A stretch of 19,342 nucleotides of DNA from positions 13,941-33,282 of the forward strand of contig NVRZ01000001.1 in assembly GCA_002401055.1 (NCBI GenBank), given 5' to 3'. Positions within the stretch are counted from its first letter, which is position 1. Each line of letters begins with the position of its first letter. The notes under the pieces are model-generated. The model worked only from the letters and a program-made list of their open reading frames with translations, did not search any database and had not been told where the DNA came from. The translations under genes were made by a program, and so were the position numbers. This DNA comes from Bacteroidota bacterium (GTDB taxonomy: Bacteria; Bacteroidota; Bacteroidia; NORP154). Positions 7,356 through 13,878 of the stretch are shown in pieces.

Positions 7356-8255
7356 TTACGGGCTAATTATTAATTTCCCAGAACCAACAAATGTTTGATC
7401 TGATTTTAGATTGTATAAATAGATACCCGGATTGTAATTGGAAAGGTCAATTCGTTCACCGGAGGATATGGAATGATTCAAGATTTGTTGACCCAGCAGA
7501 TCATACAGCTCAACATAATATGTCAATTCTGATTTATCCGTTATTTTAAAGGTAACATAGTTAGAGGCTGGGTTTGGCGCAACAGACACATTTGTCTCGC
7601 TGGATTTAAATTCTTCAACAGCATCTAAGAATTGACAATGACAAGATCCGTAGGAATTATATATCAAGGAATCGTCAAGCTTATGACAGAGCAGAAAAGT
7701 AGTGTTACTACCAGTCATGTTTAACTGAAATGGACCATAGTAATTTCCAATGCCTTCGATCCATTCCTGCGCTTCAACCACACCACCGAATCTTATTCTT
7801 CTTCTATACGTTCCATTTATCATGATTGAGTCTACAACACTAACTTGCTCCACGCAACCTAATCCAAAGTAGCCTAAACAGACACTGTCTCCAACATTTA
7901 GAGAAAAGTCATAAAGAAGTACGTCAATGGTGTCACTAGGGTTTCTTACCCATACTTTTTTCATTGAATCTTCTCTGAGCGCGCAAAAGTATGTCGCTAG
8001 TTGTGCGTTAAACATAGTGTCACCAAACGAAGAGAGATAGATTTTGGAATATGAAGTGCTATCTATAATTGTGTCACCCTCCATCCCATAGAACTCATCA
8101 CCGCCACATACCCAATAGCCATTAGGGATATTTACCCAATTCATATATCCTATACTCCAGTACGAACTATCAGTTGGAAATGGGTAATATGTCTGAGCAG
8201 TTAAGTTCAGGGAAACACAAAGTGTTACCAGAGTAATTACACTTTTCATAGTCAT
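7356..8255 (-). CDS. Cassette C2: T9SS-sorted secreted protein
   Basis: I choose ATG 8255 (MTMKSVITLVTLCVSLNLTA), giving 299 residues with a clear signal peptide; ATG 8249 is equally plausible. A further upstream ATG at 8267 lies within the attC key and would add MVHK, which is unlikely. The body has the look of the many Bacteroidota secreted proteins with the phrase EWIEGIGNYYGPF (near 164-176), plus repeated DTI/DSxxY beta-strands and six or more cysteines (for example YGSCHCQF). A T9SS type A sorting domain begins VSVAPNPASNYVTFKI (about 223-238) and ends with GIYLYNLKSDQTFVGSGKLI. The TAA stop is one base beyond the cassette key. The protein should be exported through Sec and T9SS to the cell surface or medium. 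No enzymatic motif is recognised. Confidence 0.9.
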   Translation of the reverse strand: MTMKSVITLVTLCVSLNLTAQTYYPFPTDSSYWSIGYMNWVNIPNGYWVCGGDEFYGMEGDTIIDSTSYSKIYLSSFGDTMFNAQLATYFCALREDSMKKVWVRNPSDTIDVLLYDFSLNVGDSVCLGYFGLGCVEQVSVVDSIMINGTYRRRIRFGGVVEAQEWIEGIGNYYGPFQLNMTGSNTTFLLCHKLDDSLIYNSYGSCHCQFLDAVEEFKSSETNVSVAPNPASNYVTFKITDKSELTYYVELYDLLGQQILNHSISSGERIDLSNYNPGIYLYNLKSDQTFVGSGKLIISP

Positions 8256-8260
8256 TTTAT

Positions 8261-8384
8261 GCACCATAACGGCCCGTGTTTGCGTAGTGTGGCCTTACTT
8301 TTTTATATACCTCTTACGAGTCTAACCTACTGAACCTTATTAATCGATCTTTGCCGCATTGCGCCAAACACATTGTTGTAAGAA
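8261..8384 (-). repeat. attC-3
   Basis: Opens GCACCATAACGGCCCG and closes CACATTGTTGTAAG. The arms GTGTTTGCGTAGTGTGGC (8276-8293) and GCCGCATTGCGCCAAACAC (8353-8371) pair with one small bulge. The inner part contains CTCTTACGAGTCTAACC, the same subfamily signature as attC-2, -9 and -10. Confidence 0.8.
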
Positions 8385-8401
8385 GTAGTCCGATACAGAT
8401 G

Positions 8402-10177
8402 TCAGTTCTGTAATATTTGACTTATTAATGAAACACTAAAGATGCTCAACAAAAACCAACCTAAAAACCCTTCTAGTATTGCTACATATCTAGTTACACC
8501 TTTAACCGGAATATCACCAAAACCCAAGGTGGAAAACGTGTTAATGCTAAGAACAGTTGAGTTGAGTGCTCGTATCAAGACAAGGTATACTAGATACACA
8601 ATAATTGCTGAACTCACAGCAGTTCCAACTAAAACTTTCCGAACTGGTTTAAGATCTATCCAGCGACCACTTAGTATTTCTGCTCTTCTATAAATCCAAG
8701 TCATAACTTTATAATTTATGAGAGACATGCTGTATAATGGTTTACCAAGCACACCAAAAAAGAAGGGAATTTCAATTTTACTCTCCTCTATTTCTACTTT
8801 AAAATCCTCATAAGATCTAAACGCTTCTCTATGTTCATCTGAATAGAAATCTTCAAGTTTCTGTTCTGATCGGAAGTACTGTAACATTTTTCGATATTGA
8901 TTCATTAAAAAGCGCCTACTTATTTTATCCCAATCGCTGTAAAAGAAAAAATAGAAGCACGCAAATGCAAAGATCACGTATATGGAGATTATGAGAGACT
9001 TCACAGGGCTGGTACCGTAATCACAAAAATGTTTAAGAAATTGATTCAGCTTCCAATTGATCCATTTTTTCCCCGTGGGTGATTGGCGGTAGAGGAAGTT
9101 TAATCGGCCAGTCTCAATGTCTTTCATAACTACGTAGCAGGCATTAGCACTTTCGCGGTCTCCACGAGTTTTGTACATCGAGAAAAAGTTGCTATAACTA
9201 CTTGTAAGCCCGTAATAATTAAATGTTTCCGTAAGCTGTGAGTCACCACCAGCTACATAAGGAGAATCATAGTCGTTATATAAACATAATTTCACCTCAT
9301 CAATTGACTCCCAACGAAAGTAAGTATGCCTTTCTGGAAATTGAAAACGATCCACACCAATTGGGTATGTGAAAGTGGTGTTTTGGCCTATGGTAACACT
9401 CTCATTAGCACTACAGTCTTCAAAATTTATGGGGACTTCAAATGAGCAGTTTACCAAACTTAGCTTTCCATAATTACCCTTAAATATGACAGGATTATTA
9501 TATGGTAAAACAGCTTTAAAACTACAGTTCGAAATGCTTATTGAACTTTCTGGAACTTTGTTAACACACAGTAGGAGATGGCGTGGCCCAGATCTTTGAG
9601 AAGAAGTGTCATTGAATATTGTATTGTAAACATCTAGTTTCTGAAAGGTGCTCTGGTAAAGAAATAGTCTATTGTATATTTCTGAATCATTAATGATTAT
9701 TCTATTGTCAAAATCTGCTTTCCAGATGTGAAGGGTACTAAATTGGCAGTTTCCAAATCCAATGTTTCCTTGTGGAATTTTGCACATTAGCAAATAAAAA
9801 CCTTTTTCAAAAGAAAGGTTATATAAGTTGAAATAACTAAAACTACCTTTCAGTCTGAATGTACAGTTGACAAGGTTAACTTTTGATTTGACAATAATTC
9901 TGTTTGAAATACTCAGAAGTGTATCGTAAAGGTCTTTTCCTACTATTGTGTCATCAATTCCAAGCTTGCTTGCGAGAAGACTTTCCAATTCATTATGTGA
10001 AATAAATATTTCTGCATTTTTCAGAGTGTACGTTTTCTTTGTGCAGCTCAACATCTCCTCAATCCATTCAGTTCCCGATAGCTGCCTTTGGATATTATTC
10101 TGAGAATGTGATGCTAGCGTAGTAAGTAGAAATAATGCAAGTAGAGCCCTTTGACGAATTTGATTTATTTTGATCAT
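8402..10177 (-). CDS. Cassette C3: beta-helix/pentapeptide-like protein fused to a potassium-type ion channel pore
   Basis: 591 residues. An N-terminal signal or anchor (RALLALFLLTTLASHS) is followed by about 250 residues of short beta-strand repeats, each with one or two aromatic or hydrophobic residues and Asn/Ser/Cys turns (FRLKGSFSYFNLYNLSF, FGNCQFSTLHIWKADF, LYQSTFQKLDVYNTIF). These look like a pentapeptide-type or right-handed beta-helix. A membrane segment (SLIISIYVIFAFACFYFFFY, about 391-412) and a charged cytoplasmic stretch follow. The C-terminus is a two-TM pore: TM VSSAIIVYLVYLVLI, pore helix and filter TLGFGD (550-555), and TM YVAILEGFLGWFLLSIFS. TLGFGD matches the K+ channel filter TxGYGD/TxGFGD. 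I infer a K+-selective channel with a periplasmic beta-helix; gating unknown. The 33-nt leader is longer than in most other cassettes. Confidence 0.85.
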   Translation of the reverse strand: MIKINQIRQRALLALFLLTTLASHSQNNIQRQLSGTEWIEEMLSCTKKTYTLKNAEIFISHNELESLLASKLGIDDTIVGKDLYDTLLSISNRIIVKSKVNLVNCTFRLKGSFSYFNLYNLSFEKGFYLLMCKIPQGNIGFGNCQFSTLHIWKADFDNRIIINDSEIYNRLFLYQSTFQKLDVYNTIFNDTSSQRSGPRHLLLCVNKVPESSISISNCSFKAVLPYNNPVIFKGNYGKLSLVNCSFEVPINFEDCSANESVTIGQNTTFTYPIGVDRFQFPERHTYFRWESIDEVKLCLYNDYDSPYVAGGDSQLTETFNYYGLTSSYSNFFSMYKTRGDRESANACYVVMKDIETGRLNFLYRQSPTGKKWINWKLNQFLKHFCDYGTSPVKSLIISIYVIFAFACFYFFFYSDWDKISRRFLMNQYRKMLQYFRSEQKLEDFYSDEHREAFRSYEDFKVEIEESKIEIPFFFGVLGKPLYSMSLINYKVMTWIYRRAEILSGRWIDLKPVRKVLVGTAVSSAIIVYLVYLVLIRALNSTVLSINTFSTLGFGDIPVKGVTRYVAILEGFLGWFLLSIFSVSLISQILQN

Positions 10178-10210
10178 ATGCTTGTTTAAGTGTGCCTTTT
10201 AGGGCTATTA

Positions 10211-10322
10211 CCTACAACGGTCCGGTTAAGTGCCGTGCCGCATTGTTTTAGTAGCCTTAAGATACGAAACACTTTTGATAAATATTCTGGCGTGGCATGG
10301 TGCCTTAACCATTGTTAGTGGC
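10211..10322 (-). repeat. attC-4
   Basis: Opens CCTACAACGGTCCGG and closes CCATTGTTAGTGGC. The arms GGTTAAG (10224-10230) and CTTAACC (10304-10310) pair perfectly and continue into GTGCCGTGCCGC against GCGTGGCATGGTGCC with extra bases on one side. Unpaired extra bases on one strand are the feature by which integrases of the IntI type choose the attC bottom strand. Confidence 0.8.
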
Positions 10323-10324
10323 TT

Positions 10325-10909
10325 TTACTTCAACCTGATTTCCGGCAAGTTGACTGCTAACATCTGATTCAAATGTTTAATTCTTGCTTCTGGAAGTGCA
10401 GTTAAAAAGGGCATAATATCATCTCCATAGCTTCTCTTGGAATATGCAAATACAAGAATTCCTCGTTTCCCTTTTTTTAGCTTGACTCTTTTGTATCTGT
10501 AAATGATGAATTCCACCATGATCATAATGTCCTTTTCAGTATGTTCTCCAAGTATACAATCCAACATCAGTTCTTTCCCATCAGGACTTTTATTGACCAA
10601 GTAATTGCAATTAGGGTCATTCTTTTTTCGTTCATCTAGCTCATTTGCCTTCTGTTGTACCGCTTCCTCTACGGTCAGGTCAGTTATAAACACATGGCAA
10701 GTTATCATCTGATTGAACTTCTCCAGAGTTTCGTCTCTGGGCAAGTATTCTTGAATATAGTAGTAGTCACTTGGCTTATCAGTCCACTTTAATTCAAATA
10801 TTGTTTCATTGAATTCAATTGGCCCTGGCACACCAATTCTTTCTGCCCTATCACCACTCCATGTGGATGCGACTAGAAATGAAGATATCAGAAGTGATGC
10901 TAACTTCAT
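10325..10909 (-). CDS. Cassette C4: small exported protein of unknown function
   Basis: 194 residues with an N-terminal signal peptide (MKLASLLISSFLVASTWS). The mature part is mixed alpha/beta and charged: YYYIQEYLPRDETLEKFNQM (about 49-68), a strand-like HVFITDLTVEEAVQQKANEL, two cysteines (NPNCNYLV-type and LDCILGE), and a basic patch YKRVKLKKGKRGILVFAYS. I do not recognise a family. The repeated strand pattern and the phrase GILVFAYSKRSYGDD suggest a small periplasmic domain related to those scoring lipoprotein-like stress or surface material, but this is a guess. The ATG at 10909 lies 14 nt from the attC-5 key, so the gene has no room for its own promoter outside the site. It must be read from upstream cassettes or from within attC-5. 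Confidence 0.75.
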   Translation of the reverse strand: MKLASLLISSFLVASTWSGDRAERIGVPGPIEFNETIFELKWTDKPSDYYYIQEYLPRDETLEKFNQMITCHVFITDLTVEEAVQQKANELDERKKNDPNCNYLVNKSPDGKELMLDCILGEHTEKDIMIMVEFIIYRYKRVKLKKGKRGILVFAYSKRSYGDDIMPFLTALPEARIKHLNQMLAVNLPEIRLK

Positions 10910-10923
10910 ATTTTTTATTAATT

Positions 10924-11047
10924 GCCACTAACGGTCCGGCTTAAAGCAGTACCGCCTTACGTTCAGATACCTACGTAAGGCACACTTACCCACCCAAGTT
11001 ATATAAACTCAGGTTCTGCGGTATTACTTTAAGCCAATGTTGTATGC
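10924..11047 (-). repeat. attC-5
   Basis: Opens GCCACTAACGGTCCGG and closes CCAATGTTGTATGC. The arms GCTTAAAGCAGTACCGC (10939-10955) and GCGGTATTACTTTAAGC (11018-11034) match at 15 of 17 positions. A second, inner hairpin CCTTACG (10955-10961) / CGTAAGG (10974-10980) sits in the loop. Confidence 0.8.
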
Positions 11048-11050
11048 AGT

Positions 11051-11581
11051 TTAATTATAGTCCTTTATTATTAATTTGCCATTCTTAAAGTCTATCACAA
11101 CATACTTTGATTTTATTCCTTTTTTATTCCATTCTGCTGAAATAGCTCCAAATGGATTATCAAAATTCAGATATATTTCACTTATGCCGTCCAAGTCTAA
11201 GTCATCAACAACCAATTGAACTCCTGAATGTTTTCCCCATTTTTTCAATGATTCTAAGCTGTCAGGATAAGGCATATCAAGTTGGACATTGGGGAAATCT
11301 CTTTTTATACCATCAGAACTTAGAGTTAATTGCAAATAGAAATAGGTATGAGCTCCTCCATTACCAATAAATAATAAAGAATCATTCTTTTCATCCCCAT
11401 CAAAATCCCACTTGTTAGAATAATTATAAGAGGTGTTTTTGGTTTCAGTTTCTGGATTGTAAATCTCTTCAGTGTATTCGGAAAAAGGAATGTCAACTTC
11501 TTTCATATCCGTTGAATCTGATTGAGCGTTAGCTGCTACTGATGTAGAGGTCAATAATAAGATTGTATAAAAATGTCTCAC
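11051..11581 (-). CDS. Cassette C5: small exported protein with two DxDGD-type metal-binding-like loops
   Basis: 176 residues: a signal peptide (MRHFYTILLLTSTSVAANAQ), an acidic linker (21-57), then two repeated strand-loop units. The first is NKWDFDGDEKNDSLLFIGNGG (57-77; D59, D61, D63) and the second LVVDDLDLDGISEIYLNFDN (123-142; D127, D129, D131). Each has the DxDxDG pattern followed by D/E and a hydrophobic strand, as in FG-GAP/VCBS calcium-binding beta-propeller units, though two units are far too few for a propeller. It is probably a small calcium-stabilised periplasmic or surface protein; function unknown. The leader between ATG 11581 and the attC-6 key is 14 nt, and the stop is 3 nt from the attC-5 key. 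Gene and cassette are therefore almost the same length, as in compact integron cassettes. Confidence 0.75.
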   Translation of the reverse strand: MRHFYTILLLTSTSVAANAQSDSTDMKEVDIPFSEYTEEIYNPETETKNTSYNYSNKWDFDGDEKNDSLLFIGNGGAHTYFYLQLTLSSDGIKRDFPNVQLDMPYPDSLESLKKWGKHSGVQLVVDDLDLDGISEIYLNFDNPFGAISAEWNKKGIKSKYVVIDFKNGKLIIKDYN

Positions 11582-11595
11582 TTAATTTCGTAATT

Positions 11596-11667
11596 GCATA
11601 CAACGGCCTGTGTATGAAGCGGAGCCAGCCGATAGGCGGCTATGATTTCATACACCTTGTTAACACC
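11596..11667 (-). repeat. attC-6 (short, 72 bp)
   Basis: Opens GCATACAACGGCCTG and closes CACCTTGTTAACACC. The arms GTGTATGAA (11610-11618) and TTCATACAC (11647-11655) are a perfect nine-base inverted repeat with an inner AGCCG/CGGCT stem. It is much shorter than the other sites and lacks the long central loop, so it is close to the size of classical 60-bp attC sites. Confidence 0.8.
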
Positions 11668-11672
11668 TTTTG

Positions 11673-12209
11673 TTATTTTATTTTTAACGAATTCATTATT
11701 TCGTCTGCGGTTGTTTCCCATTCCGTGATACTTTTTTCCGTACAATTAAAAGTACATAACAGCAATTTCGCATCTAAATCAGTGAAAAACATTACATTAT
11801 AGATTTTCGTATCAATTGCTGGTGTAATTAGTTTTAAATACCCGACTTTTCGGCCATTAATTTTTTTCATTCCCGAGCCTTTCCATTCAGCAGAAGGGTA
11901 CAGATTTTTAAATGTATTCACGAAATTTTCTACGTATGGTTCAATCATTTTTTGACTTGCTTTATTCTCAGTCAAGTTTAATGAAACATTTATTCCTCCA
12001 CTTTCATTTGAATAAATAAGAGTTGGTCTTCTTTCTGATGGATATTTTAGTTTCATCAGTTCTTCTGACATTATTTCAAATTCCGATGGTATTTTTAATT
12101 CAACTTTATCATTCATTAATGATTTAATTTCAAGTTCAATTTTTCCAACGGTCATTGAAACTAATGGGATAATTAATATTCCAATAAATAATAGTTTAAT
12201 TTTTTTCAT
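11673..12209 (-). CDS. Cassette C6: small exported protein, DcrB/PsbP-like fold (tentative)
   Basis: 178 residues with a signal peptide or lipoprotein-like N-terminus without the lipobox cysteine (MKKIKLLFIGILIIPLVSMT). The pattern of the mature part fits the small Mog1/PsbP/DcrB-type fold: an opening strand VELKIPSEFEIMSEE (36-50), a hydrophobic strand with GGINVSLNL (70-78), a helix around MIEPYVENFVNTFKNLYPSA, the central hairpin KINGRKVGYLKLI (about 115-127), strand YNVMFFTDLDAKLLLCTFNCTE and a closing helix ending EIMNSLKIK. Those proteins are periplasmic or lumenal and rarely enzymatic. The assignment rests on strand order only. Codon use is markedly A+T-rich compared with the RNA repair genes of C8, in keeping with separate origins of cassettes. 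The leader is about 17 nt. Confidence 0.75.
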   Translation of the reverse strand: MKKIKLLFIGILIIPLVSMTVGKIELEIKSLMNDKVELKIPSEFEIMSEELMKLKYPSERRPTLIYSNESGGINVSLNLTENKASQKMIEPYVENFVNTFKNLYPSAEWKGSGMKKINGRKVGYLKLITPAIDTKIYNVMFFTDLDAKLLLCTFNCTEKSITEWETTADEIMNSLKIK

Positions 12210-12226
12210 TTATGTTTTTTTTAATT

Positions 12227-12350
12227 GGTGTTAACGGCTCGGCTTTGAGCCAGTGCCGTCTTTAAAGTTACGCTTTACGCACAGATTAGAAGTCTACCCG
12301 ACCTGCTAATCACGTGCTCCCCGGCATGGCGCCAAAGGCATTGTTAGCGG
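12227..12350 (-). repeat. attC-7
   Basis: Opens GGTGTTAACGGCTCGG and closes GGCATTGTTAGCGG. The arms GGCTTTGAGCCAGTGCCG (12241-12258) and CGGCATGGCGCCAAAGGC (12322-12339) pair at most positions. The loop has the CTTTACGC...CGACCTGCTAATCAC type of sequence found in several sites. Confidence 0.8.
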
Positions 12351-12359
12351 TATTTTACA

Positions 12360-13253
12360 TTAATCTGGATTTATGTATGTCTTTACAGGTAAATTTGATG
12401 TGGACATGTTATTTAAATCACTTATCAATCCAGGTTTGTTTATAATGTGGTCACCTTTATCATAAATAAAGAGTAAGAGCAAATCACAATCTGGATGATT
12501 TTTATAGCGGCCAATATCAATTAATAGTTGGCTTCCTGCTTCTTTGTCTTTTAGGCTATCGTTTGTCATTTTAACTTCAATAACAATTCTTTCGTTTTTT
12601 AGAACAAAATCAACTCTTGAATTTGAACCAGCATAACTTGGCACATAATCTTCATCTCGAACATCATCAAAATGCTCTTTCAACAAGGCCCTTAGCAAGT
12701 CTTGTACATCATATTCGTCTGTGATTATAAGAGAGTCTCTTTTAGCATGTCTAATTCGAAGAGTCTGTGCAATCCTATGAAATTTGGCAAAAAGATTTTC
12801 AAGTTTTCTAAGTGCTAATTCACCTTTGTCTTCTTTTTTATTTTGAACAATGATTGGCTCGGGATTAAGGGAATCAATAAGGTCAACCTTATCCCTAATC
12901 TTTTGTAATCGCTTTTGCTGTTTATTGACGTCAGATTTGTGGTCATTTAGCAGTTCTTGCAAAGAAGGTGGGCCACCTCCTAACATTCCAAAAGATACGC
13001 CATAACTAGTGTAATCCCTATGATAATCGTTATTAGGTCTATCAAAAGACTGCTTCAGTAATTCAGAGTTATAATCATCCCAAGAACTGAAATCTGACTT
13101 AGCCTTTCCTAATTCATCATGATTTGAAATGGTTCGCTCGATTATTTCTTCTCCAATTTCAAGCCTTTTATCTAATTCATTTTTGAACTCATCATGAGAT
13201 TTAATCAGAATATCTCTGTGAACTTCTGTGGGGACAACTTTTCTTTTTACCAT
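12360..13253 (-). CDS. Cassette C7: DpnII/MboI-like PD-(D/E)XK nuclease-domain protein
   Basis: 297 residues, cytoplasmic. The N-terminal half (1-150) is helical and charged with a coiled coil (HKSDVNKQQKRLQKIRDKVD, 105-124) and a glycine-rich GMLGGGPPS turn. The C-terminal half (about 155-290) matches the REase_DpnII-MboI type: FHRIAQTLRIRH (158-169), TDEYDVQDLLRALLKEHFDD (178-197), VPSYAGSNSRVDFVLK (204-219), IVIEVKMT (223-230), IDIGRYKNHPDCDLLLLFIYD (245-265). Catalytic positions D215, E226 and K228 (the E-x-K of IVIEVK) are intact, so it should cut DNA (or possibly RNA). Stand-alone proteins of this kind occur in defence settings, often without a methyltransferase; none is nearby, so it is not an ordinary type II restriction pair. 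Start at ATG 13253, 23 nt from the attC-8 key. Confidence 0.85.
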   Translation of the reverse strand: MVKRKVVPTEVHRDILIKSHDEFKNELDKRLEIGEEIIERTISNHDELGKAKSDFSSWDDYNSELLKQSFDRPNNDYHRDYTSYGVSFGMLGGGPPSLQELLNDHKSDVNKQQKRLQKIRDKVDLIDSLNPEPIIVQNKKEDKGELALRKLENLFAKFHRIAQTLRIRHAKRDSLIITDEYDVQDLLRALLKEHFDDVRDEDYVPSYAGSNSRVDFVLKNERIVIEVKMTNDSLKDKEAGSQLLIDIGRYKNHPDCDLLLLFIYDKGDHIINKPGLISDLNNMSTSNLPVKTYINPD

Positions 13254-13276
13254 TTATAGTTTCTTTTATTTAGTTA

Positions 13277-13554
13277 CCGCTAACGGTCTGTATTAGAAAC
13301 GTGCGTTCCGAACATGACCAGCCTGCCGATTCTCATTAATAGCGGTAAACGCTTTAACATGTTCTGCTTCACGTTAATTACTTACGTTACTGCTCCGCAT
13401 TTTGCTTAATGACCTAGCCAACCTTCACAGTCCGACTTACGGTCACTAACCTGCAAAGGCAGGCAAAGCAAACGGCGTTTCTCAAAGATAGTAAAAGACT
13501 GAGATGCTTCGGCGAAGACCTTCCCAGCATGTTTTCTAATACAATGTTGTAAAA
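13277..13554 (-). repeat. attC-8 (long, 278 bp, composite)
   Basis: Opens CCGCTAACGGTCTG and closes ACAATGTTGTAAAA. The terminal arms TGTATTAGAAA (13289-13299) and TTTCTAATACA (13533-13543) are a perfect 11-base inverted repeat. Inside, AACGTGCGTTCCGAACATG (13298-13316) pairs with CATGTTCTGCTTCACGTT (13358-13375) as a second large stem. The site is more than twice the usual length and may be two sites fused or a site with an insertion (13376-13530 includes a GCAAAGGCAGGC REP-like piece). Confidence 0.7.
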
Positions 13555-13878
13555 TCGTAAACCGCCACTACTACGGCAAGCCTAACCGGAATTTCACATA
13601 TCCGCCCTGCCGTACTGATTGCGCTCTGAGTACGAACAGCTTCATCGTTCTGGGTACGCTCACCTTATCAGTCCGACCTACACGCCACCCTTTACGACCT
13701 GCTTATAAGTCCACCGAGCGCCGGGAGAAGAGATTTTGATTTGAGTTAAGCGGCGACTTGGATATAAGATTAGCGGAGGGGGTTTTGTGATTTGCTCACC
13801 GCAGAGCAAAAACTAAGAGGGTTACAACACAGAAGCATGAACGAGGATGGCAATTGACAAAACAGCGTGAGTCCTTTT
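13555..13878. other. Structured noncoding 3' flank of the RNA repair genes inside cassette C8
   Basis: No open frame looks coding. The stretch has several paired elements: TACGGCA (13572-13578) with TGCCGTA (13608-13614), and a hairpin around 13627-13662 (GAAC/GTTC with flanking TAC/GTA and TGAG/CTCA). It also has GAGATTTTGATTTGA (13730-13744), which is repeated inverted on the far side of the operon. Short TTACGA/CCTGCTTATAA phrases resemble loop sequence of the attC-like sites, so part may be decayed site. No T-tract terminator is clear. Confidence 0.45.
13730..13744 (+). repeat. Left copy of inverted repeat flanking hen1-pnkp
   Basis: GAGATTTTGATTTGA here is exactly complementary to TCAAATCAAAATCTC at 18046-18060. 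The similarity extends outward (CCACCGAGCG at 13711-13720 against CCACCGCGC in the reverse complement of 18061-18070), with an extra ten bases in the left copy. Confidence 0.55.
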
